A stretch of 64,000 nt of DNA from Planctomycetota bacterium (lineage in GTDB: Bacteria; Planctomycetota; UBA1135), in the NCBI GenBank assembly GCA_004295085.1, contig SHNF01000009.1, forward strand, positions 620,001-684,000. The letters run 5' to 3'. Positions within the stretch are counted from its first letter, which is position 1; every line of letters starts with the position of its first letter. The position numbers and the translations under genes were made by a program. Below are positions 26,501 through 34,548 of this stretch, piece after piece. A model generated the notes under the pieces. The model was given only the letters and a program-made list of their open reading frames with translations, had not been told where the DNA came from and ran no database searches.

Positions 26501-29243
26501 GCAGACGCGCGCCATCCTGGCCAAGCTGTACCGCGAGCACGACCTGTTCGACCTCGCCCTCAGCCAGTACCAGGGCTACCTGGTGAAGAAGGGCGCGCGC
26601 GCCTACGTGGACTTCATGGAGATCGCGGAGCTGTACCAGGAGCTCGGCGACGACGCGGCGGCGGCCGACGCGTACGAGCACGCCCTGCTGTTCGTCGCCG
26701 GCCAGGGCAGTGAGCAGAACCGCGCCTCGCTGCGGCGCAGTCTCGCCGACTGCTACCGGCGCTGGGGGCGCCTGGAGGAGCACCTGGAGCGCCTGCAGGC
26801 GCAGGCCGCGGAGGATCCGGACGACGTCGAGCTGCTGCGCGCGACCGTCCAGGCCGCCACCGAGCTCGGCCGGGACGCGATCGCGCTCGCGTCCCTGGAG
26901 CGGATCGCCGCCAAGCCCGGTTACGAGGTCCCGGCCTTGCGCGAGCTGGCGGACCGCTACCAGTCCGGCGGCGACGCGGAGCGCGCCATGCAGGCCCTCG
27001 AGAAGCTGCTGCAGGCCGGCAACGTCGAGGAGTGGAACCGCAGCCAGTACGCCAAGCGCCTGGCCGAGCTGTGCCAGCACAACGGGCGGGCCGAACGCGT
27101 GATCCCGATCCTCGAAGCCAGCTATGGGGACGCGGGCGCCGCCGCGGCGCAGAACGAGATCGGCGGGATCCTGGCGCGCTATCGCCGCTACGAGGAGGCG
27201 CTGCCGTACCTGAAGCGCGCGTCCGAGTTGAACCGCGACGCCTGGGACGACGGCGGTACGTATGCCACGGCGCTGCGCGAGCTGGGCCGCGCGCGCGAGG
27301 CGCTCGAGTTCCTGCTCGCGCGCTTGCGCGGCCCCCAGGACGCGTTGCGGCTGATGGAGTGGCGCGAGCGGGTCCTGGAGCTGGCCGACGAGATCGGCGC
27401 CGACGCGCTGTGGGACGCAGCCGCCGCGGCGGAGCCGGGCAAGCTCCAGGAGGCGGCGCTGCTGGATCTGTTCCGGGGCCGGCACGACCGCGCCGTGCAG
27501 CGCTTCGATGCGGTGCTGGCGGCGCAGCCCGACAACCTGGCTGCGGCCTGCGGCGCCCTGGAGGCATGCCTGCGCGCGGCGCGCTTGGACGAGGCCCTGG
27601 CGCGCGGCGCGGCGGTGGCGCGGCTCGCCCGGCAGTACTCCCACGTCCACACCGACCTCGAGTACTTCCTGCAGGATCTGCACACGAGGCTCGGCGCCAT
27701 CCACCTGCGCCGGGACGATCCGGCCGCGGCGCTGGCCTGCTGGCAGCAGCGCGCGGCGCCGCAGCACCTGGATTCCCTCTGGCAATACACGTACTCCAAT
27801 GACTACATGGGCGACTGGCTGCCGCTGGGCGAGCTGCTGGCGGCCCGCCGCCGCCACGCCGAGGCGCTGCCGTACCTGTGGACGGCGGCGATGATGGAGC
27901 CTTCGAACCGGGCGCGCGCCTGCACCTACGCCTGGAGCCTGTTCCAGTCCGGCGCCGAGGCGGCGGCGCTGGACGTGCTGTGGCGCAAGGTGCTGGACTT
28001 GAGCGCCGCCGTGGCGCCCAACCGCGCCTGGACCGGCGGCTATGCCTATTACGGCGACGAGAGCTCCGCCCGCCCGGAGCACGCCATGCTGCTGCGCATG
28101 TACCGCTGCATGGGCCGGCAGGACGAGCTGCTCGCGCGGACGCGGGCCGAGCTGGAGCGGCGGCCGCAGCACGAGTCGCTGCAGGCACTGCTGGACGCGG
28201 CGCTGCGCGACGCCGGGCGCCACGTGGAGCGCCTGCGGCTGGTACAGGAGAAGCTGGCCAGGAGCCCGGAAGACCGGGAGCTGCAGATCGTGCAGTCCGA
28301 ACTCCTGCGCCGCCTCGGCCGGCACGAGGAGGCCGCGGCCATCCTGGAGCGCCTGCTGCCGCAGCTGAGCGCCGCCGCCATCCCGGACGGTGTCGCGAGA
28401 CGCGCCGTGCGCTACGGGGGCGCGGCAGCGGGTTCGGGCGTGCGCTTCTCATGGGCCGGCAACCGCACCTCTGCATCCTCGATCAGCTACCGGTACGACG
28501 ACGGCGGCGTCGCAGCGCAAGCGCGCACGCGGGTGCGGCGCGCGCTCATGGCGCTGCACGCCCGGCTCGGTCGCAGCGAATCCGCGCGGGCCCTGGAACG
28601 CCAGGAGACCGAGCTGGCCGGGGCGTCCTCCGGCTGGTGGTGGTCGGAGGGACGCGACGAGGTCCTGTACTCGGTGCTGTCCGCCTACGCGGAACTGGAC
28701 CTGGACGACGAGGTCGCGCGCCTGTGCTCCCTGCTGCTCGAGCGTGACGCGGAGCGGCACGCCCAGCGCGTTGCCGACTTCCAGGTCGCCTACTACGAGC
28801 GGCGCGGCGACGCGGCGCGCCTGGAGCAGGCCCGCGCCGCGCAGCTTGCGGAGCTGGACCGCCGGCGCCGGCTCCATCCCTACTCCAGCGGCGCGCAGCT
28901 CGACTACGGCTTCGCCCTGCTGCGCGCGGGCGCCGACCTGGAAGCCGCGGCCGCGGCCGCTCGGCGCGCCCGCGAGCTCGAGCCGGAGTCCATGGCAGCG
29001 GAAGCCCTGCTGGGCTGGGCGGCCCTGCGCCGCGGGCAGGCGCAGGACGCGCTGGCGCACCTCCGCAGGGCCGACAGCGAGACGGAGTTCTCCGGCCGGT
29101 CCGACGCGCGCGTCGAGTACGGGCTGGGCCTGGCCCTGGCCGCCGCCGGAGCCCGTGACGAGGCGCTGCCGCTGCTGCGGCGCTGCCTGGCCCTGTACCC
29201 GGAGGACCCCGCGGCCGGCGAGGCGCGCCGGGTGCTAGAGTGA
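20502..29243 (+). CDS. Giant exported TPR protein (2,913 residues)
   Basis: A TTG start at 20502 gives a short signal peptide (MNALAFLSLTFLPVWAPAQ). No upstream in-frame start or clear ribosome site was found. Nearly the whole length is degenerate 34-residue tetratricopeptide units, seen as repeated A-x-x-x-Y-E-x-A-L and L-x-x-x-Y-x-x-x-G patterns (for example YGQPEEAIGLYEKAIALEP). Two breaks stand out: an acidic run about residues 970-987 (EEEEDGEEEEAEEEV), and linkers rich in Tyr/Ser near 1,505-1,530 and 2,640-2,670. It contains no catalytic domain that I recognise. The protein should be a very long periplasmic or cell-surface superhelical scaffold. It precedes the MoxR/vWA cluster in the same direction by 25 bp and is probably part of it. 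Confidence 0.88.
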   Translation: MNALAFLSLTFLPVWAPAQDESDGPERDPAAVLERYRQYLERKPYADFAFDKMVEAAVQQNQLPALVAQYEEQVREEPEGRAARVVLGRLYTRTDLLDKALEQYQAVAEPDAELYLLVGELALRRSDWKAAEEALGTAAGLTTDQRLLTQIHGKRGEALLASGNRAGAVAAFRAVAELDPQNFHARLEVATQLARHGLQEEALAEFEAAEDLAGDDAARRCQVLAERGRLHERKLENEQAVAVYRQAIGLMARGNWLKRDLYEQVLSIHKRGGSLERLVEACQADVAAQPQDLDAREFLARVLREAGRGPEARAVLDAAVQDHPEDLKLSQGYIALLTGLKDTEAVIAEYQRILARRPGEMELYLELGQVFASEGRFEQAKLQWQRTLEKNLNDVNLCLRLAALYAYYGQPEEAIGLYEKAIALEPKVVDHYAELAAFLDAQERGAEVAALLERATTAAAGEAAALEQAANLWRERKDLARARVVLEQAVALRGDDARLLASLADLQVQLGDVEQGVATLHRVVNLAQEDALRRSAVDRVVRLFRTQGRVPELVEIETRAVADGAREAAPFLILAEVHAQERQPDLAVAVLEDFLARGGGVPEARVRLARLYEEQGDYDKALETYQALARDVPQDRRRWLKEMARIHLARYDQQQAFACYQEILRGAPDNAAAFKEVADAYRRLNLHDQAAECLEQAVRLEPEDGKYRLQLAQAYRGIGEYEKALGQVLSATRAKDEDLRQDARSQYYQLLTDLGRVESEAESLRARCDENPYDAEAPLLLADIYSRELEYELALELLDRLLAYQPKEPRLLAERARIRGQMDRHEEALADYETLWKLPDSDPAELSARILETAIAAGDLDRATTAAEGIRDAARVAGLFRKHKLLDQAEAALQRGAVLAPNDARLHFRLGELQRQMGKNEDAVASYERCLALGGDDWRAIAALGELQHELGRKEEVLRLGARLFSLVRLPQAEEEEDGEEEEAEEEVYYGYSVRSFYSAASAEQHYSEALNRIQQYYVDKGLKDEFVAAATAELELQPANAVLVQGLRNFLQYDKQDPDGAYAVALRALEAARRSSRTPARYTRRSWLDTLESWTSVSLTANNKIAAARLEELRPLPADASESMFLELATAEQALRDEDSARATLRAGLEAHPQSARLEEGLGFLLFLREDYAGAAERYQRVVALLESDPESAAEQRRRRELAYRMQRDSLLQSFPFQVRRRAGEQDLQRLYQLGEREALGAGWGLGRWPNVAGAKVRLAECRLRLGQRDAAVALLRSLEPEDPETLAALAALGDVYFRLELFPEAEAVYRRLQAAFLELQRDPLLSLVPGVIGRSAGPALLRLARIEERNSNLLEAYELYRMYGDSGAARLVLAGGGLYAAAEERFRERFAGAAAALAAVNDPFTRAEFRNSGVLLAEIYQEQRKWDSVLAQYQELARVLPDDFELRGVIARLHERAGRLDEAVAEHYAIIARKRELNRARLPEPEPQPYRITPEPPPVASTNNDDYAWSNLSSRHYSAAGARALHSVSDNYVAILRLLLDGKRTSQAAEVLRTLVREDVQTFRWLSWSFGEILDSYQFGAEGLPVLRLLHGYDPDSEQITVQYGRALLAKGRFEEAERTLTPLVHRGAPNDYYRSQAEELLQRLDAELGKTRDEGLDALAARVASDPKNVRNRMRLARAHFREADFRGALEHALAAEALAPHKEDVAALVDQCLRALGDTTLLEARLRQRLPSITDPQQKFGTQVELAELCLQRGDMDGVAAAFAGASEDVISGRSDFAQGKWYLRHGQYARALEVVRAETEQARRDPWYRERMESLLGRVCLMQGDARTLLDLLWARLEKAASLGEKTQVFQDMASALAAVPDPTRFEAAVLEAADTHGGLRGALYRAAYFLAVGDLERAEADLAGAARSAERPLYLYPLLDSIARVRGDLPQALAYLEEMAAVNPGSTSQTVSLPGGAVSEHDAVIAERGSLLLQLGRKEEALAAWDQLLDEGNLQTRAILAKLYREHDLFDLALSQYQGYLVKKGARAYVDFMEIAELYQELGDDAAAADAYEHALLFVAGQGSEQNRASLRRSLADCYRRWGRLEEHLERLQAQAAEDPDDVELLRATVQAATELGRDAIALASLERIAAKPGYEVPALRELADRYQSGGDAERAMQALEKLLQAGNVEEWNRSQYAKRLAELCQHNGRAERVIPILEASYGDAGAAAAQNEIGGILARYRRYEEALPYLKRASELNRDAWDDGGTYATALRELGRAREALEFLLARLRGPQDALRLMEWRERVLELADEIGADALWDAAAAAEPGKLQEAALLDLFRGRHDRAVQRFDAVLAAQPDNLAAACGALEACLRAARLDEALARGAAVARLARQYSHVHTDLEYFLQDLHTRLGAIHLRRDDPAAALACWQQRAAPQHLDSLWQYTYSNDYMGDWLPLGELLAARRRHAEALPYLWTAAMMEPSNRARACTYAWSLFQSGAEAAALDVLWRKVLDLSAAVAPNRAWTGGYAYYGDESSARPEHAMLLRMYRCMGRQDELLARTRAELERRPQHESLQALLDAALRDAGRHVERLRLVQEKLARSPEDRELQIVQSELLRRLGRHEEAAAILERLLPQLSAAAIPDGVARRAVRYGGAAAGSGVRFSWAGNRTSASSISYRYDDGGVAAQARTRVRRALMALHARLGRSESARALERQETELAGASSGWWWSEGRDEVLYSVLSAYAELDLDDEVARLCSLLLERDAERHAQRVADFQVAYYERRGDAARLEQARAAQLAELDRRRRLHPYSSGAQLDYGFALLRAGADLEAAAAAARRARELEPESMAAEALLGWAALRRGQAQDALAHLRRADSETEFSGRSDARVEYGLGLALAAAGARDEALPLLRRCLALYPEDPAAGEARRVLE

Positions 29244-29268
29244 TGGTCTGTCCTTTGAAGGCGAACCC

Positions 29269-30354
29269 ATGAGCTCCAGCCCGCGCGAATCGATCTTGCA
29301 GGGCGCGGCACGACTGCGGCGGCGCAGCGCCCGGATGCATTGGTTCCGGTACGGACTGCGCGCGCTGTTCTACGGCTTGTTCGGTGCGGCGATCCTGGCC
29401 TGGATGGCTCCGGAGGTTCCGCTGTGGGCGCTGGCGGCGGGCACCCTGTCGTTCGGCGCAGCGGTGGGCGCGTGGTGCGCCTGGCGCCGCAAGCCGGCGC
29501 TGCTGGAAGCGGCCAAGGCCGGAGACGACCGGGTGGGTGACAAGGACCGCCTGTCCAGCGCCGTGCAGCTCCTCGGCGAGGACAGCCCGATGGTGCGCGC
29601 GCTGCTGGCGGACGCCGCCGCCGGCAGCCACCGCGTGGACCCGAGCGAGGTTTACCCCATGCACGTGCCGCGCGAAGGCTGGCTGCTGCCGTTGCCGCTG
29701 CTCGCCTGTGCGCTCGCCCTGGTGCTGCCCGGCATGCTGCGGGCCGATCCGCGCCCGAATCCCGAGCTGGCCGCCATGGCGGCCGACCAGGCGGCGGTCC
29801 TGCGCGAGTTCGTGGCGCGCGAGCGGCAGAAAGAGCAGACCCCGCGGCGCAAGGAGCTGCTGGACCAGCTCGAGCGGCTGGCGCAGGAGCTGAGCCGCGA
29901 GGGCTTGATGAAGAAGGACGCCTTGTCCGAGATCGCCAAGGCCATGGCGGACCTGCAGCGGAAGCGCGACGAGGAGCAGCGCAAGCTGGAGATGGAGCAG
30001 CTCATCAAGAGCTTCCAGCAGAACGACAGGACCCGGGAGCTGGCCCAGGAGGTCAACAGCGGCAACTACCAGGACGCGGCCAACAAGGTCAGCGAGCTGA
30101 TCGAGGAGCTGAAGAAGGAGATCCAGCGCAAGAAGGCCGAAGGCGCCGACCCGAAGCTGCTCGAGGAGCTGGAGCAGAAGCTGCGCGAGCTGGAGGAGCT
30201 CAAGGCCAAGCTCCTCAACCTGCTCAACGTCAACTACGACATCGGCGTCATGGGCGAGGTCCTGGACTTCCTCGGCCAGGTGGAAGGCGACCTGGCCGCC
30301 CTGCCCGACGAAGAGGTGGTGGATCTGCGCTACCTCAAGCTGAACCCCGGCTGA
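29269..30354 (+). CDS. Coiled-coil membrane protein of the MoxR/vWA cluster (to the first in-frame UGA)
   Basis: This predicts 361 residues up to the first UGA. Three membrane helices (about 25-44, 51-66 and 137-155) are followed by a long charged coiled coil (about 165-320: KELLDQLERLAQELSREGL, LIEELKKEIQRKKAEGADP, KLRELEELKAKLLNLLNV). The layout resembles the large DUF4175-like membrane proteins that accompany MoxR/vWA clusters, but no motif makes that firm. Codon 362 is TGA, yet the same frame continues with strong coding character for another 115 codons after a second TGA (see the next entry). The gene follows the TPR giant by 25 bp and precedes moxR, implying membership of one operon. 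Confidence 0.75.
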   Translation: MSSSPRESILQGAARLRRRSARMHWFRYGLRALFYGLFGAAILAWMAPEVPLWALAAGTLSFGAAVGAWCAWRRKPALLEAAKAGDDRVGDKDRLSSAVQLLGEDSPMVRALLADAAAGSHRVDPSEVYPMHVPREGWLLPLPLLACALALVLPGMLRADPRPNPELAAMAADQAAVLREFVARERQKEQTPRRKELLDQLERLAQELSREGLMKKDALSEIAKAMADLQRKRDEEQRKLEMEQLIKSFQQNDRTRELAQEVNSGNYQDAANKVSELIEELKKEIQRKKAEGADPKLLEELEQKLRELEELKAKLLNLLNVNYDIGVMGEVLDFLGQVEGDLAALPDEEVVDLRYLKLNPG

Positions 30355-30717
30355 CTGGACGGGGGCACCTGAAGGGGCGACAAGATCGCCCGCCTCCCGC
30401 GGCTGGTTCAGCCGCCGAGCACCAAGGCAGGCAAGGGCACGACGGATTTCTTCGCCGAGGAGAAGCGCTCCCTGGGCACGCGCCAGGAGCACAAGCAGAG
30501 CATCCGCGAGCAGAAGGGCGGCAGCGCCTTCACGCAGACCCAGGTCGCCAACGACGGCACACGGTCGCGGCTGGACGCGCGCGAAGTCTATCTGGCCGAG
30601 CGCCAAGCCGCCGAGGACGCCATCGAGCAGCAGGACGTGCCGCCCGGTTACCGCGAATACCTGCGGCAATACTTCGAGAAGATCCAGCCGGACGCGCCGT
30701 CGCAAGAACCGAAGTAG
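30355..30717 (+). other. In-frame downstream coding segment after paired UGA codons
   Basis: This segment is in the same frame as the preceding gene. After UGA codons 362 (30352-30354) and 368 (30370-30372), 114 codons run to TAG at 30715-30717. They read as normal protein: RGDKIARLPRLVQPPSTKA, RLDAREVYLAERQAAEDAI and a closing VPPGYREYLRQYFEKIQPD. No ATG, and no GTG or TTG before the final 30 codons, could start it independently, so it is most simply the C-terminus of the upstream protein (482 residues in all). A 7-bp hairpin with loop GUU (30399-30415) sits 33 nt after the second UGA. Recoding (Sec or Trp), a double nonsense mutation and sequence error remain open. Confidence 0.65.
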
Positions 30718-30759
30718 GCGCGGCGGCCTTTCCGGCGCCGCCGAGAGGAACTCCCAGAC

Positions 30760-31776
<1,017 letters not shown>

Positions 31777-31780
31777 GCCG

Positions 31781-32686
31781 GTGGCTGCGCCCGCCCGCGC
31801 GCGGCCCGAGCTGGAGTTCGGCGCCGAATTCCTGCGCAAGCTGGAGGTGCTCAACGTGATCGCCCGCAAGATCTTCGCGGGCGCACTGCGGGCCGACCGC
31901 CAGTCGGTGCGCAAGGGCGTCAGCGCCGAGTTCGCCGACCACCGCAGCTACGTGCCCGGCGACGACTTCCGCCACGTGGACTGGCACCTGTTCGGGCGCC
32001 TGGAGGAGCTGTTCCTCAAGTTGTACAAGGAGGAGGAGAACCTGCACCTGACCCTGCTGCTGGACTCCTCCCTGTCCATGGACCAGGGAGCGCGCAACAA
32101 GCTGAACTACGCGCTGCAGGTGGCCGCCGCCCTGGCCTACATCGGCATGTCCAACATGGACTGCGTACACCTGCTGCCTTTCGACCGGCGGCTGCGCGAC
32201 AACGGCCTGTGGGGCCTGAAGGGACGCGGGCAGGTGTTCCGCCTGTTCGATTACCTGGCGCGGCTTGAGCCGGCGCAGCACACCGACCTGGCCCGCAGCT
32301 GCCGCGAGTTCATCGGCAAGACGCGCCAGCGCGGCATCGTGGTGGTGCTCAGCGACTTCTACGACCTGGACGGATTCCAGCCCGGCCTGCGCTACCTCAA
32401 GTTCCCGCGCCACAGCGTGTACGTGCTGCACGTCGTGGACGAGCTCGAGGAGCGCCCGGACATCCGCGGCGACCTGCGTCTGGTGGACTGCGAAGCGGGC
32501 ACGCATCGCGAGATCAACGTGACCGAGGGCTTGCTGGCGCGCTACGAGGACGCCTTCGGCCGCCTGGCCCGCGGCGTCGAATCCTTCTGCGTGCGCAACG
32601 AGATGGGCTACTGCCTGGCGCGCACCGCCGTGCCCTTCGACGAGCTGGTGCTGAAGATCCTGCGCCGCGGAGGCCTGGTGGGATGA
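31781..32686 (+). CDS. DUF58 domain protein
   Basis: This predicts 301 residues from a GTG start four bases after the moxR stop. The DUF58 signature RSYVPGDDFRHVDWHLFGR is complete (about 63-81). It is followed by a degenerate vWA-like domain with LLLDSSLSMDQG and VVVLSDFYDLDGF. There is no membrane helix, so it is cytoplasmic. The family is always linked to MoxR and is assumed to be its substrate or adaptor. Its stop overlaps the ATG of the BatA-like gene (ATGA), so the operon is translationally coupled. Confidence 0.93.
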   Translation: MAAPARARPELEFGAEFLRKLEVLNVIARKIFAGALRADRQSVRKGVSAEFADHRSYVPGDDFRHVDWHLFGRLEELFLKLYKEEENLHLTLLLDSSLSMDQGARNKLNYALQVAAALAYIGMSNMDCVHLLPFDRRLRDNGLWGLKGRGQVFRLFDYLARLEPAQHTDLARSCREFIGKTRQRGIVVVLSDFYDLDGFQPGLRYLKFPRHSVYVLHVVDELEERPDIRGDLRLVDCEAGTHREINVTEGLLARYEDAFGRLARGVESFCVRNEMGYCLARTAVPFDELVLKILRRGGLVG

Positions 32687-34545
32687 GCCTGGGCGCGCCG
32701 GCCTTCCTGTGGCTGCTGGCGCTGGCGCTCCCGGTGATCGCGCTGTACCTCCTCAAGGTGCGGCGGCGGCGGGTCGCGGTGCCTTACCTGCGCCTGTGGG
32801 AGAGCCTGGTGCAGGAGACCCGGGCGCACTCGCTGTTCCAGCGCTTCAAGCGCCTGCTGTCGCTGCTGCTGCAGCTCGTCATCCTGGCGGCACTGGTGCT
32901 GGCCATGGGCAAGCCCGCACTCGAGCTGGGCGCCCTCAAGGAGGAGCACGTGGTGCTGCTGCTGGACACCTCCGCCAGCATGCGCGCCCGCGACGCGGGC
33001 GGCACCCGCTTCGACGCCATGCTGGAGCGGGCGCGCGCTCTCGTGGAGGACCTCGGCCACGAGGACCAGATGCTGGTGGCTGCCGCCTCCGATCGCCTGG
33101 ACGTGCTCGCGCCGTTCACGCGCAGCCGGCTGCGCCTGCGCCAGGCCCTGGAGCGGGCGCGCCCCACCAATCGCTCGCTCGACGCCGCGCGCGCTCTCGC
33201 GTTCGCGCGCGAAGTGACGCAGGATCGCCCCAGCGCGCGGATCCTGTTCCTCAGCGACGGCGCCGCGGGCGGCGTGGAGAGCGCGCTGCGCGGCCTGGAG
33301 GGCGCGTCCCTGGTCCCGGTGGGCGCGCCCGCGGAGAACGTCGGCATCCTGCGCTTCAGCGCGCGCAAGAACAGCGCGCTGGGCGCGGATTCGATCCTGG
33401 CCGTGCTGAAGAACTTCGGCGCGGAGGCGCAGGAGTTCGACCTGGAGCTGGCCCTCAACGGCGCCACCCAGAAGGTCGCGCCCCAGCGCCTCGCCCCCGG
33501 CGAGGAGTCGGTGCAGCGCTTCGACATGGCGCTGCCCGAAGGCGGCACCCTGCGGCTGTCCCTCGCCCTGGACGACGCGCTGGCGCTGGACAACACCGCG
33601 TTCGCGATCGCGCGCCCGGACGCGCTGCGCCGCATCGTCCTCGTGACCGCCGACCCGGCGCAGGCGCAGCCCTTCCAGCTGGCGTTCGAGTCCATGGCCG
33701 AGGTCGTGGATCCGAGCTCGCTGCTGGTCACCCCGGAGCAGTACGCCGGCCTGGACGACGAGCTCAAGCGCGCCGACGTCACCATCTGCCACGGCGTGCT
33801 GCCGCCGGAGCTGCCGGCCGGCGGCAACCTGGTCCTGCTGAACACGCCGCTGCCCGCGGGCCTGCCGGCGCGCATCGTCGGCGAGGAGCCGAATCCGGAG
33901 ATCTGGGACTGGGACCGCGGGCACCTGCTCAACCGCTACCTGAACTATCGCGACCTGCCGCTGCCGCCCGCAAGGATCCTGGAGGTGGCCGGCGGCGAAA
34001 AGCTGGTGGAAAGCTACTCCGGTCCGGTCATCGCGGCCTTCGACCTGGGCGGACGGCGCGCGGTGTACGTCGCCTTCGACATGACCGACCGCCTGTTCCC
34101 GTTCCGCCTGGCATTCCCGCTGCTGCTGCGCAACGCCGTGGCCTGGTTCGAGAGCGAGGCAGACCAGCTGCTGGAGGACTGTTACCGTCCCGGCAGCGTC
34201 ATCCGGCCGCTGCGCCCCGTGAGCGGGCCGGTGAGCGCCACCTGGTTCACGCCGGAGGGCCAGCACAGCGAGACGCTCGAGCTGCGCGATGGCGCGTTCT
34301 ACTTCGACCGCACCGAACTTCCGGGACCGTACCTGTTCACGGTGGCGGGGCGCGATCACCCCACCAGCGTCAACCTGTTCGACGCAGGCGAGTCGGACCT
34401 GGCGCCGCCGGCAGCCACCGCGGCGGCGGCGCCGGGGCGCGGCGCCCACCTGCTCAACCGCGAGTTCTGGACCGTGCTGGCGGCGCTGGCTCTGGGGCTG
34501 TGGGCGCTGGAGTGGGCGCTCTACCACCGGAGGATCACGGAGTAG
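32683..34545 (+). CDS. BatA-like membrane protein with vWA domain
   Basis: This predicts 620 residues. The N-terminus is the conserved BatA/aerotolerance domain: FLWLLALALPVIALYLLKVRRRR with a second helix LLSLLLQLVILAALVLAMG. A vWA domain follows with an intact metal site start, VVLLLDTSASMRARD, and LFLSDGAAGG. The mid-region is beta-rich and the protein ends with a membrane helix (FWTVLAALALGLWALEWAL). Such proteins place a vWA domain at the membrane and act with MoxR/DUF58. The overlap with DUF58 and the 3-bp spacing to the next gene show tight co-translation. Confidence 0.9.
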   Translation: MSLGAPAFLWLLALALPVIALYLLKVRRRRVAVPYLRLWESLVQETRAHSLFQRFKRLLSLLLQLVILAALVLAMGKPALELGALKEEHVVLLLDTSASMRARDAGGTRFDAMLERARALVEDLGHEDQMLVAAASDRLDVLAPFTRSRLRLRQALERARPTNRSLDAARALAFAREVTQDRPSARILFLSDGAAGGVESALRGLEGASLVPVGAPAENVGILRFSARKNSALGADSILAVLKNFGAEAQEFDLELALNGATQKVAPQRLAPGEESVQRFDMALPEGGTLRLSLALDDALALDNTAFAIARPDALRRIVLVTADPAQAQPFQLAFESMAEVVDPSSLLVTPEQYAGLDDELKRADVTICHGVLPPELPAGGNLVLLNTPLPAGLPARIVGEEPNPEIWDWDRGHLLNRYLNYRDLPLPPARILEVAGGEKLVESYSGPVIAAFDLGGRRAVYVAFDMTDRLFPFRLAFPLLLRNAVAWFESEADQLLEDCYRPGSVIRPLRPVSGPVSATWFTPEGQHSETLELRDGAFYFDRTELPGPYLFTVAGRDHPTSVNLFDAGESDLAPPAATAAAAPGRGAHLLNREFWTVLAALALGLWALEWALYHRRITE

Positions 34546-34548
34546 CGC

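Noticed and set aside
30374-30390. Hairpin GGGCGA-CAAGA-TCGCCC as a SECIS element for the 30.35-kb UGAs
   Set aside because: The loop has no G at its start and lies only eight bases after the second UGA. The 7-bp stem at 30399-30415 fits the expected spacing better, though it too is weak in such GC-rich sequence.
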